35,010 nucleotides of DNA from Egerieenecus sp048201975 (lineage in GTDB: Bacteria; Bacillota; Clostridia; Christensenellales; Aristaeellaceae): positions 1 through 35,010 of the forward strand of contig DBFBGQ010000047.1 in NCBI GenBank assembly GCA_048201975.1, in the 5' to 3' direction. The notes beneath the pieces were generated by a model. That model saw nothing but the letters and a program-made list of their open reading frames with translations. It ran no database searches and was not told the DNA's origin. Position 1 is the first letter of the stretch. Each line of letters begins with the position of its first letter. This document shows positions 1 to 7,044 of the stretch, piece after piece. The position numbers were made by a program, and so were the translations under genes.

Positions 1-183
1 GCGGCGGAGCGGGCGGCGGCGGCGCTGCGGGAGGCGGTGACGACGCTGACAAACGGGCTGGGGCTGGAAATGGCGGCGGTGGACCTGCGCCAGGCCATGG
101 CCTGCCTGGGGGAGATCACCGGCGATCAGGTGGAGGAGCGGCTGCTGGACGAGGTGTTCGGCCGCTTCTGCGTGGGGAAATGA
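1..183 (+). CDS. mnmE: tRNA modification GTPase MnmE, C-terminal end only
   Basis: This is the last 60 codons of MnmE, which with MnmG installs the carboxymethylaminomethyl group on U34 of certain tRNAs. The reading frame is open from base 1 and ends at TGA 181-183. The recognisable part is the C-terminal helical tail: a LGEITGDQVEERLLDEVF segment followed by the terminal FCVGK, the family's C-[ILV]-G-K motif whose cysteine is functionally important. The GTPase domain lies outside the window. The stop overlaps the ATG of the amidase by ATGA, so the two are translationally coupled. MnmG, the usual downstream partner, does not follow here. The call is secure despite the short fragment. Confidence 0.9.
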   Translation, partial: AAERAAAALREAVTTLTNGLGLEMAAVDLRQAMACLGEITGDQVEERLLDEVFGRFCVGK

Positions 184-1475
184 AGGAGGAGAGTCAGGTG
201 CTGGAAAGGGACGCGGCGGCGCTTACCCGGGAAGCCCTGCAGCGGGCGGCCGCCCTGGGCGGCAGGGACCGGCTGAACTGCATAGCTGAAATCGATCCCA
301 CGGCCATGGCGCAGGCGCTGGCCGCACAGGCTGGGCAGGAAAGCGGCCCCCTCCGGGGGGTGCCGGTGCTGGTCAAGGACAACATCGACGTGGCGGGGCT
401 CCATACCACCGCCGGCAGCATGGCCCTGGCGGATCACGTGGCCTGGGAGGACGCGCCCATCGTCCGCAACCTTCGCCGGAGGGGCGCGGTGATTCTGGGC
501 AAGACCAACATGACGGAGTTTGCCAACTATACCTCCGAGGGCATGCCCAACGGCTACAGCTCCCGGGGCGGGCAGGTGATCCATGCCTTGAACCCGGACC
601 TGGACCCCTCGGGTTCCTCCAGCGGCTCGGCGGTGGCCGTGGCGGCGGGGATCGTCTCCGTGGCGGTGGGAACGGACACGTCCTTTTCCATCCTGGCCTG
701 CGCCCAGGCAAATGGCGTGTGCGGACTGAAGCCCCCGGCGGGGACCCTGCCCTGGGCGGGCATCGTCCCCATTGCCAGAACGCTGGACAGCGCCGGTCCC
801 CTGGCGCGAACCTTCCAGGAGGCCGTGGACCTTTACGACGCCATGCGGGAGGAGCCCTTGCCGTCCCTGCGGCCCGCCCCCGTCCAGGGGTTGAAAATCG
901 CGGTGAACACCGTCAACGTCCAGCAGGTTTCCCAGGGACAGCGGGATTTCCTGCGGCGCGTGCTGGAGCTGCTGCGCCGGCAGGGGGCCCAGGTGGAGGA
1001 GATCCGGCAGCCGCCCTCTCCCCAGATGCGGACGATCATGCGCTGGGAGTTCAAGCCGCACCTGGAGGACTACCTCCGCAGATCCCGAGCGTCCCTTAGG
1101 ACGCTGGAAGAGATTGTGGCGGACTACCGGGCGCATCCCCAGACCATGATGCGCTATGGCATCACCTATCTGCAGGAGGCCCTGGAGGCCTCCCAGAACC
1201 CGGAGGAGCGCGCCGCCTACCAGGCGGCCATGGAGGACCGCGCGCAGGCCATCCCGCAGATTTCGCGGGAGCTGGCGGGCTTTGACGCGGCGATCATGAC
1301 CGGCCCCACCAACGTGATGCATTTCTGCGGCCTGCCCGGCGCCGCCGTGGCCAGCGATGTTCCCGGGGCCCACGGCGTGCCCCGGGGGCTGATCCTCTAC
1401 GGCGGGGAGGAGACCAGGCTGTATCAGGCGGCGCTCACGCTGGAACAATGCATGCGGCAGGGCGGCGCGGCGTAA
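180..1475 (+). CDS. Amidase-signature family hydrolase, divergent active-site loop
   Basis: This is a 431-residue amidase-signature (AS) enzyme, a family that hydrolyses amide bonds with a Ser-cisSer-Lys triad. Aligning the motifs by eye gives Lys66 (in VLVKDNID), cis-Ser146 (in SGSSSGS) and nucleophile Ser170 (in GTDTSFSIL). The cis-Ser to Ser spacing of 24 equals that of fatty acid amide hydrolase. The usual GTDxGGSIR loop reads GTDTSFSIL here, so both oxyanion-loop glycines and the arginine are replaced. The next block, GVCGLKPPAGTLP, is typical. No signal peptide is visible, so it should be cytoplasmic. The ATG overlaps the mnmE stop. It is not likely to be GatA, because GatB and GatC are absent and the loop differs. 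The substrate is unknown. Confidence 0.8.
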   Translation: MKEESQVLERDAAALTREALQRAAALGGRDRLNCIAEIDPTAMAQALAAQAGQESGPLRGVPVLVKDNIDVAGLHTTAGSMALADHVAWEDAPIVRNLRRRGAVILGKTNMTEFANYTSEGMPNGYSSRGGQVIHALNPDLDPSGSSSGSAVAVAAGIVSVAVGTDTSFSILACAQANGVCGLKPPAGTLPWAGIVPIARTLDSAGPLARTFQEAVDLYDAMREEPLPSLRPAPVQGLKIAVNTVNVQQVSQGQRDFLRRVLELLRRQGAQVEEIRQPPSPQMRTIMRWEFKPHLEDYLRRSRASLRTLEEIVADYRAHPQTMMRYGITYLQEALEASQNPEERAAYQAAMEDRAQAIPQISRELAGFDAAIMTGPTNVMHFCGLPGAAVASDVPGAHGVPRGLILYGGEETRLYQAALTLEQCMRQGGAA

Positions 1476-1499
1476 GCCTCCGCCCGGAAAGGAAGACCT

Positions 1500-2474
1500 A
1501 TGGATTATAGCCGGAAGATTTCCCAGCGGCTGTGGAACCTCCCCGACAAGGGCGAGCTGGAATGCCGCAGGGAAGAGACATTTATGGACGATATTGTGCA
1601 AAAGACATTTCTGGAGCGCAGGCTTCTGGAAAACCTGGCGGGCGTGGAGACGGTGTTCGACGGCGGCGCGGGGTGCGGGAGGTTTTCCATCCTGCTGGCC
1701 CGGCAGGGCTGCCGGGTAACGCACTTCGATATTTCCCGCCCCATGCTGGACAAGGCCGCGGAGCTGGCCGCGCAGGCGGGGGTGCTGGAGCGGATCACCT
1801 TTGTTCAGGGGGCCCTGGAGGACCTCAGCGCCTATGGAGACCGCTCCTTCGACCTGGTGATCTCCTTTGACGCGCCGGTTTCCTACACCTATCCCAACCA
1901 GGAGAAGGTCCTGGGGGAGCTGGTGCGCCTGGCCCGGAAACGGGTGATGGTCAGCGTTTCCAGCCGCCTGGGACATCTGCCCTACCTGGCCAACCCCGTG
2001 CAGAAGAATCAGTTTATCCTGGATGAAGACAGCGATGACGCCTGGGTGCGGTGGTGCGTGGCCAACCGCCAGCGGATGATTGACGGCTTCACCTTTGACA
2101 AGGCCGCTGCGGAAAAGCTGCTGGCCGATGGCCTCATGGGGGGCGAAGCGGAGATTGCGGAATATGAGCGAGGGGGCGCGCCCTGGTGCATTACCTATAC
2201 CTTTCTGCCGGATGAGCTGGAGGGCATATTGCGCCGCCTGGGGTTGCAAAACATCAGCCTGGCCGGCCCCGGCGCCTATGCCCGGACGCTCCCCCGGGAG
2301 CTGCTGGTGAAGATCATGAACGATCCCCGTCAGCGGGCGGATTTCCTGGACTTCTGCTACCGCTTCGACGCCAACCCCTATGTGTGCGGCATGGGCAAGG
2401 ACAACCTGTTCGCCATGGGCGAGGTAGAGGAGCCGGCTGCCCCGGCCGAGGGGAAATCGGCCGGCGTTTCTTGA
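1500..2474 (+). CDS. Class I SAM-dependent methyltransferase
   Basis: This 324-residue protein has a Rossmann-type methyltransferase core. Motif I is VFDGGAGCGRF at about residues 52-62, the acidic residue after strand 2 is in THFDISRPML at about 74-83, and motif IV is FDLVISFDAP. The fold resembles Methyltransf_11/25 enzymes, but the protein has an extended C-terminal half of over 100 residues with no motif I recognise. The substrate cannot be told from sequence. The start is ATG 1500, preceded by AAAGGAAG. It follows the amidase by 24 nt and probably shares its transcript. The stop codon lies inside the -35 box of the next promoter. Confidence 0.75.
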   Translation: MDYSRKISQRLWNLPDKGELECRREETFMDDIVQKTFLERRLLENLAGVETVFDGGAGCGRFSILLARQGCRVTHFDISRPMLDKAAELAAQAGVLERITFVQGALEDLSAYGDRSFDLVISFDAPVSYTYPNQEKVLGELVRLARKRVMVSVSSRLGHLPYLANPVQKNQFILDEDSDDAWVRWCVANRQRMIDGFTFDKAAAEKLLADGLMGGEAEIAEYERGGAPWCITYTFLPDELEGILRRLGLQNISLAGPGAYARTLPRELLVKIMNDPRQRADFLDFCYRFDANPYVCGMGKDNLFAMGEVEEPAAPAEGKSAGVS

Positions 2475-2499
2475 CAGGCCTTGGCGGGAAAGGTATAAT
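2471..2499 (+). promoter_or_regulatory. Sigma-A type promoter for the transketolase pair
   Basis: TTGACA (2471-2476) is separated by 17 nt from TATAAT (2494-2499). Both hexamers match the consensus exactly and the spacing is ideal. The methyltransferase stop codon (2472-2474) is embedded in the -35 box. The leader to the ATG at 2574 is about 65 nt. Confidence 0.9.
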
Positions 2500-2573
2500 G
2501 AAGGTGTTGTTCGTACATTTTTTCAAGGCTGCGCGAAAGCACGGTTTTGGGAAGCATAGAAGGAGGTAGTCCC

Positions 2574-3386
2574 ATGGACATTCAGGCTTTGGAGGCCACC
2601 TGCCGCCAGGTGCGGCGGGACATTGTAACCATGTGCGCGGGCGCGGGCTCAGGCCATCCGGGCGGTTCCCTCTCCTGCACGGAGGCGCTGGTGGCGCTGT
2701 ACTTCGACGTGATGAAGGTGGACCCCAAGAATCCCAAGGATCCCGCGCGGGATCGCTTCGTGCTGTCCAAGGGACATGCCGCGCCGGCGCTGTATGGCGT
2801 GCTGGCAGAGCGGGGCTTTTTCAGCCGGGAGGAGTTTGCCCGCTTCCGGCAGATTCACAGCATCCTTCAGGGCCACCCGGATGTGAAAAAGTGCCCCGGC
2901 GTGGACGCCTCCACCGGCTCCCTGGGCCAGGGCATCTCCATTGCCACGGGCATGGCGCTGGGAGCGAAGCACACGGGGAACCCCTGCCATGTGTATACCA
3001 TCATCGGCGACGGCGAGAGCCAGGAGGGCCTGGTGTGGGAAGCGTCCATGGCGGCGGCCCACTACCATCTGGACAACCTGACGGTGATCTTCGACCACAA
3101 CGGCCTTCAAATCGACGGCAGCAACGACCAGGTGATGAGCCTGGGGGATGTGGGCGCCAAGTTTGCGGCCTTTGGCTATGACATCATCGAGGTCAAGGAC
3201 GGCAACGACATGAGCCAGGTGCTGGAGGCGCTGCACGCCCCCGCGTGCCCCGGCAAGCCCCGGCTGATTTGGCTGCACACCCTGAAGGGCAAGGGCGTTT
3301 CCTTCATGGAGGGCCAGGTGGGCTGGCATGGCAAGGCGCCCAATGCGGAACAATGCGCCCAGGCGCTGAAGGATCTGGAGGGCTGA
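2574..3386 (+). CDS. Transketolase, N-terminal (TPP-binding) subunit
   Basis: This is the 270-residue N-terminal half of a split transketolase, which transfers two-carbon ketol units between sugar phosphates in the non-oxidative pentose phosphate pathway. Family landmarks are SGHPGGSLS at about 26-34, SKGHAAPALY at about 65-74, and the thiamine pyrophosphate/Mg motif running from GDGESQEG (145-152) to DHNGLQIDG (174-182). The ATG at 2574 is chosen because AAGGAGG lies just upstream; an earlier in-frame start at 2547 has no such site. The C-terminal subunit begins 4 nt after the stop, so the two form an operon and presumably one enzyme. Two-gene transketolases are common in Clostridia. Confidence 0.95.
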   Translation: MDIQALEATCRQVRRDIVTMCAGAGSGHPGGSLSCTEALVALYFDVMKVDPKNPKDPARDRFVLSKGHAAPALYGVLAERGFFSREEFARFRQIHSILQGHPDVKKCPGVDASTGSLGQGISIATGMALGAKHTGNPCHVYTIIGDGESQEGLVWEASMAAAHYHLDNLTVIFDHNGLQIDGSNDQVMSLGDVGAKFAAFGYDIIEVKDGNDMSQVLEALHAPACPGKPRLIWLHTLKGKGVSFMEGQVGWHGKAPNAEQCAQALKDLEG

Positions 3387-3390
3387 GAAG

Positions 3391-4311
3391 ATGAGCGAGA
3401 AGAAAGCGATCCGCGTCGCCTATGGCGAGGCGCTGGCGGAGCTGGCCGCCACCAACGACAAGATTGTGGTGCTGGACGCGGACCTGTCCCAGGCCACGAT
3501 GACCAATAAATTTGCCGCGGCGTATCCCCAGCGGTTCTATGATTGCGGCATTGCCGAGGCGAACATGGTGGACATGGCCGCCGGCATGAGCACCATGGGG
3601 CTCATCCCCTTCTGCTCCACCTTCGCGGTGTTTGCGGGCCGCAGCTATGACCAGATCCGCAATGGGGTGTGCTATCCCCACTTCAATGTCAAGTTTGGCT
3701 TCTCCCACGCGGGCGTAACCCTGGGCGAGGACGGCGGCAGCCATCAGGCGGTGGAGGATATCGCGCTGATGCGGGTGCTGCCGGGCATGACCGTGCTGGT
3801 GCCCTGCGACGCCAACGAGTGCCGTAAGGCGGTCTTTGCCGCCGCGGAGATCAATGGGCCGGTGTTCATCCGCACTGCGCGCCTGCCCACCACCGTGTTT
3901 GAGGACATGCCCTTTGAGGTGGGCAAGGGCAACGTGCTGCGGGACGGCAAGGACGCGGTGATCTTCACCTGCGGCGTCATGGTGGAGCAGTGCCTGGAGA
4001 CCGTCGAAATACTCAAGGGCCAGGGCATGGACGTGGCGCTGATCAACCTGCATACCATCAAGCCCATTGACAGCGCGCTCATTCGCGCCTACGCGGCCAA
4101 GTGCGGCAAGGTGTTCACCGTGGAGGAGCACTCCGTCATCGGCGGCCTGGGCGACGCGGTGGCCGCGGAGCTGGTGGGAACCGGCGCCTTCACCTTCCGC
4201 AAGATCGGCATTCAGGATCGCTTCGGCCAGAGCGGCAAGCCCGCGGACCTGCTCAAGGAGTATGGCCTCACCGGCGCGCAGATTGCCGAGGAGATCAAGA
4301 ACGCAAAATAA
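3391..4311 (+). CDS. Transketolase, C-terminal (pyrimidine-binding) subunit
   Basis: This 306-residue protein is the partner of the preceding gene. It contains the pyrimidine-binding domain (KIVVLDADLSQATMTNKF, then RFYDCGIAEANMVDMAAGM, which carries the glutamate that activates TPP) and the C-terminal transketolase domain (FTCGVMVEQCLE, LINLHTIKPID, FTVEEHSVIGGLG). GFSHAGVTLGEDGGSHQ is the loop seen in this subunit type. The length is normal for split transketolase C subunits. The same domain architecture also occurs in DXP synthase and the E1 beta subunit, but the motifs and the paired N subunit favour transketolase. Transcription should end at the terminator at 4559-4597. Confidence 0.93.
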   Translation: MSEKKAIRVAYGEALAELAATNDKIVVLDADLSQATMTNKFAAAYPQRFYDCGIAEANMVDMAAGMSTMGLIPFCSTFAVFAGRSYDQIRNGVCYPHFNVKFGFSHAGVTLGEDGGSHQAVEDIALMRVLPGMTVLVPCDANECRKAVFAAAEINGPVFIRTARLPTTVFEDMPFEVGKGNVLRDGKDAVIFTCGVMVEQCLETVEILKGQGMDVALINLHTIKPIDSALIRAYAAKCGKVFTVEEHSVIGGLGDAVAAELVGTGAFTFRKIGIQDRFGQSGKPADLLKEYGLTGAQIAEEIKNAK

Positions 4312-4325
4312 GCGCATACGATATC

Positions 4326-4357
4326 GCATTCCCGGCAGGCAACGCTTGCCGGGAATG
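4326..4357 (+). repeat. 32-bp hairpin, upstream duplicate of the terminator stem-loop
   Basis: This 32-bp hairpin (GCATTCCCGG at its start, CCGGGAATG at its end, AAC loop) is identical to the one at 4559-4590. Unlike that copy it is not followed by a T-tract but by the start of the 4358-4558 repeat element. It looks like one side of a duplicated insertion target. Confidence 0.85.
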
Positions 4358-4558
4358 ATCAGCGTGTCGAAAAAGTGGGCAAACCCACTTTTTCGAGGGA
4401 GCAACTTCGGCCAACCAGAGGTCGTCGGAAGTTGTAAGGAATTGATATTGCAAGCAAAATCAATAACCCGCGAAGCCGGCAAAGCCGCTTACACAAAATG
4501 AAAGTCGAAGGGGCTGCGGCCCCTCCGACGCCTCTGAGGAGTTTTTTTGACAGTCTGT
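4358..4558 (+). repeat. Multi-hairpin repeat element, copy 1
   Basis: This noncoding element has a 196-nt core (4362-4557) that recurs inverted at 6657-6852 with high identity, roughly nine bases in ten by eye. It is a string of hairpins: a GTCGAAAAAGTGGG/CCCACTTTTTCGA stem, a CAACTTCGG/CGGAAGTTG stem (one mismatch), a TTGCAAGCAAAATCAAT region, a variable GC hairpin, and a GTCGAAGGGG/CCCCTCCGAC-type stem. The ends are imperfect inverted repeats (GCGTGTCGAAAAAG against GACTGTCAAAAAAA, 10 of 14). It sits between two identical 32-bp hairpins. No open reading frame of credible coding quality is present. It resembles a MITE or REP-type mobile repeat; a structured RNA is the alternative. Confidence 0.8.
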
Positions 4559-4597
4559 GCATTCCCGGCAGGCAACGCTTGCCGGGAATGCTTTTTT
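4559..4597 (+). terminator. Intrinsic terminator of the transketolase operon
   Basis: A 15-bp stem (GCATTCCCGGCAGGC, AAC loop, GCTTGCCGGGAATGC, one G-U pair) is followed directly by TTTTTT (4592-4597). It is the second copy of the 32-bp hairpin at 4326-4357 and the only one of the two with a T-tract, so it is probably the original terminator. Confidence 0.9.
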
Positions 4598-4685
4598 CTG
4601 TCAATTCTTGGATGAAAAGCGCCGCAAGGGGCGTCATATAGCTGAAGGATGTTCTAGGAAAAAGCAAAGAAAGGGAGCAAAACGC

Positions 4686-6464
4686 ATGAAACGATGGCTT
4701 GGGATCCTTTTGACCGCGTTGTTGCTGCTGCCGCTGCTGTCCGCACGGGGCGAGGGTACCGACAGCATGCCCCAGGAGCTGCTTGCCTGGATGGAGCAGC
4801 AGGAGATCCCCCAGGAGGAGACGGGGAGCTATCTGCTTTTTTCCCTGCCTGACGGCTCTGAAAAAATTGTGTGGGCCAGCAGAAGCGATCAGCTGACCTT
4901 TTGGGAAAAGGTGGACGGACAATGGACCTACGTCTGGCAGTGGGACACGGGCCTGTACGGCGGCATCAAGCTGGAGCGCCAGGACCCCGCCCGAATGCTG
5001 CCGGACGGCTCCCATGCGCCCGACGATCTGGGCTTTCGCGTCACGAATGGCGGGGCGTACATCGACCTAAGCTGGACGGAAGAGGGCGGCTTTGCAATCA
5101 GCGGCTGGGCGCAGAGCGGGTATGACGGGTGCGTCATGGTGCGGGAGGGCGTCGCCAGCTTTTATCCCGTCGGCAGCACGGTGCCGGAGGCGCAGGTGGA
5201 CGTGTCAGACATGCTGCTGGAACAGAAACCCCTGTATGACTTCCCAGTCACGCCCCAACAGGCCGCGAGGCGGACAAGGTTTACCCGGACGGCGCTGGCT
5301 GGATATTTCCCCGGCTATACCCTGCGCGATTACTCGTCGCTGCGGAATTTGGAGCAGGCGCAGGCAGTCTACAGCCGCGTGGAGAATGGCGTGCTGTATG
5401 TCAAGTGGGCCGAGTTCTGGGCAACTCAGGAAACGCCGCAGGTGGTGGACTGCGTGCCGGTGCCCCTGTCCGAAAAGCTGCTTTCCCGGCTGGAGACGGA
5501 GGCGTTTGAATCGCTGCTGGGGTGCACCCAGTACAGCCGCTTGTTTGAGACCGAGGACGGCATCGATCTTTCTCGCGTTCCGGTGGAAGGAAAGGTCATC
5601 GAAAGCGCGCTGAAGGGGCAAGCCCTGGTGCTGCTCACGGAGGATGAGGCCGGGTCGCGCCGTCTGTGGGAGGTGACGCTCCAGGAGGACGGCTACGCGG
5701 CCCGCTCCACCGTCCCGCTGCCGGCAGGGGTCGGGATGGATGTGCCCCATGACGGAGGCACGGATTTGAGCTTGAGATGGTATGACGGGGAAGACGGGGA
5801 AGGCAAAGAGCGGTATGTTACCTATCAGCTGTATGCGGACGGAGAGTGGCGCTTGTCCTATGTGTATTTGGAGGGTACCTTTGTGCACGCTGCCTTTGCC
5901 TGGGTGGAGGTGGATCTTCCGAATCTGGAACAGCGGCGGTATATCGGCACGCTGCGCGATCGCGAGCTGTTCGCGTCGGACCCGGCGCAATTGCCGGATA
6001 GTTTGGAAGCCCTGCCGCAGGCCATGGACTGGACGGGCTGGGCCGTGGTGAACAATCCCGATCCCGCCGACCGGCTGCATCTGCGCGTATCGCCTGAGCG
6101 GGGCGCAGCATCCCTGGGCAAGTTCTACAACGGCACCCCGGTGCGGGTGCTGGAGGAGCGAGGGGACTGGGCGCGGGTGGAAATTGGCCTGGACGGGAAC
6201 CTCACCGGCTGGATGATGAAGGAATACCTGGCCTTTGGCGAGGCTGGGGATCAGGTGCAGCCCGCCTGGCTGGAGAAGATTTACAGGCAGGAAACAGGCG
6301 TCAAAATGGTCTACCCCAGCGCAAAGGAAGAAAACCCGCAGGTGCTGGAAACCGGCAGATTTCAGGTGGTGGGCGTGGTGGAGGACGACTGGTACATTCT
6401 GCTCACCAACTGGGGACAGACGGGCTATGTGCCCCAGTCCTGGCTTTTTGACGGCAACGGGTGA
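4686..6464 (+). CDS. Secreted protein with C-terminal bacterial SH3 domains
   Basis: This 592-residue exported protein begins MKRWLGILLTALLLLPLLSARG, a typical Sec signal peptide (positive N-terminus, leucine core, small residues before cleavage). The ATG at 4686 is preceded by AAAGGGAG; an earlier in-frame start lies in the terminator region and is unlikely. The first ~440 residues form tryptophan- and acid-rich segments that I do not recognise. Residues about 450-520 look like an SH3b domain (LHLRVSPERGAASLGKFYNG, then GTPVRVLEERGDWARVEI and GWMMKEYL), and about 535-592 look like a second (VVGVVEDDWYILLTNWGQ, GYVPQSWLF). SH3b domains often bind cell-wall or surface ligands. No catalytic domain is evident. 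The gene stands alone, bracketed by inverted copies of the hairpin element. Confidence 0.75.
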   Translation: MKRWLGILLTALLLLPLLSARGEGTDSMPQELLAWMEQQEIPQEETGSYLLFSLPDGSEKIVWASRSDQLTFWEKVDGQWTYVWQWDTGLYGGIKLERQDPARMLPDGSHAPDDLGFRVTNGGAYIDLSWTEEGGFAISGWAQSGYDGCVMVREGVASFYPVGSTVPEAQVDVSDMLLEQKPLYDFPVTPQQAARRTRFTRTALAGYFPGYTLRDYSSLRNLEQAQAVYSRVENGVLYVKWAEFWATQETPQVVDCVPVPLSEKLLSRLETEAFESLLGCTQYSRLFETEDGIDLSRVPVEGKVIESALKGQALVLLTEDEAGSRRLWEVTLQEDGYAARSTVPLPAGVGMDVPHDGGTDLSLRWYDGEDGEGKERYVTYQLYADGEWRLSYVYLEGTFVHAAFAWVEVDLPNLEQRRYIGTLRDRELFASDPAQLPDSLEALPQAMDWTGWAVVNNPDPADRLHLRVSPERGAASLGKFYNGTPVRVLEERGDWARVEIGLDGNLTGWMMKEYLAFGEAGDQVQPAWLEKIYRQETGVKMVYPSAKEENPQVLETGRFQVVGVVEDDWYILLTNWGQTGYVPQSWLFDGNG

Positions 6465-6550
6465 TGGAAAGGCAAGGGCTCCGCAAGGCGGCATACAGGC
6501 TTCTGGAGGCTGCCCAATGAGGAGCGCCCCGTCATGCATGGATTTCGCTG

Positions 6551-6588
6551 CATCCCGGCGGGTACTGCCTGCCGGAATGACCTCTTTT
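6551..6588 (+). terminator. Probable terminator of the SH3-domain gene
   Basis: CATCCCGGCGGG pairs with CCTGCCGGAATG across a 5-nt loop with a few wobble pairs, followed by CCTCTTTT. The stem resembles the ATTCCCGGCAGG hairpins at 4326 and 4559, suggesting a shared palindrome family. Confidence 0.6.
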
Positions 6589-6625
6589 GGCAACGGTGAA
6601 TGAGATCAAATACTTTGTCAACGGT

Positions 6626-6655
6626 CTGCCGCCTCCAACGCATGCGCTGGAGGCG
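6626..6655 (+). repeat. 30-bp hairpin, upstream duplicate of a second terminator stem-loop
   Basis: This 30-bp sequence (CTGCCGCCTCCA arm, ACGCATGCG loop region, CTGGAGGCG arm) is identical to 6852-6881. Here it lies within a longer 38-nt perfect palindrome (6624-6661), lacks a T-tract and abuts the hairpin element. It mirrors the arrangement at 4326-4357. Confidence 0.85.
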
Positions 6656-6851
6656 GCAGACTGTCAAAAAAACGTCCTAGAGGCGTCGGAGGGGCCGCAG
6701 CCCCTTCGACTTTCATTCGTATCCGGCGGCTTTGCCGCCGGGGCGGGTGGTTGATTTTGCTTGCAAAATCAATTCCTTACAACTTCGGACGACCTCTGGT
6801 TGGCCGAAGTTGCTTCTTCGAAAAAGTGGGTTTTCCCACTTTTTCGACACG
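6656..6851 (-). repeat. Multi-hairpin repeat element, copy 2 (inverted)
   Basis: This is the reverse-complement copy of the 4358-4558 element; the shared 196-nt core is 6657-6852. The same hairpins occur in the same order, including a perfect TTGATTTTGC-TT-GCAAAATCAA stem and the AAAAAGTGGG/CCCACTTTTT stem. The variable hairpin has a different but still self-complementary sequence (CCGGCGGC/GCCGCCGG), so pairing is kept while sequence changes. It is flanked by 30-bp identical hairpins that are unrelated to those flanking copy 1. Confidence 0.8.
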
Positions 6852-6890
6852 CTGCCGCCTCCAACGCATGCGCTGGAGGCGTTTTGCTTT
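6852..6890 (+). terminator. Terminator-like hairpin, downstream duplicate
   Basis: The 30-bp hairpin 6852-6881 (GCCTCCA/TGGAGGC stem) is followed by TTTTGCTTT. Only this copy carries the T-rich tail, so it is likely the original terminator into which the element was inserted. Confidence 0.65.
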
Positions 6891-7044
6891 CCCGGAAGGA
6901 TTCCGGCCCGCGCAGCGCGGTCGGGACTGAAAAAAACGGGAGGAAATACAGCTTCCCACCTGCCCGGGCAGGAAGGAATGCACGCCGGGAAAGGCGTATT
7001 ATTCCGTAAGCACCATTGCAAAAGCAAGGAGGGAAAGCCACATT
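6891..7044 (+). other. Leader region before the sugar gene cluster
   Basis: No gene is present. A TATTAT hexamer at 6997-7002 could be a -10 box but I find no good -35, so the cluster promoter is not located. AAGGAGGG at 7026-7033 is the ribosome site for the gene at 7045. Confidence 0.4.

Noticed and set aside
180..1475. Identification of the amidase as GatA
   Set aside because: The GGS-I-R motif is altered, GatB and GatC are absent, and the gene follows mnmE.
126..2249. A 707-codon open frame on the minus strand
   Set aside because: It is antisense to the amidase and methyltransferase, has no family motifs and the proline/glycine/histidine-rich composition typical of shadow frames in GC-rich DNA.
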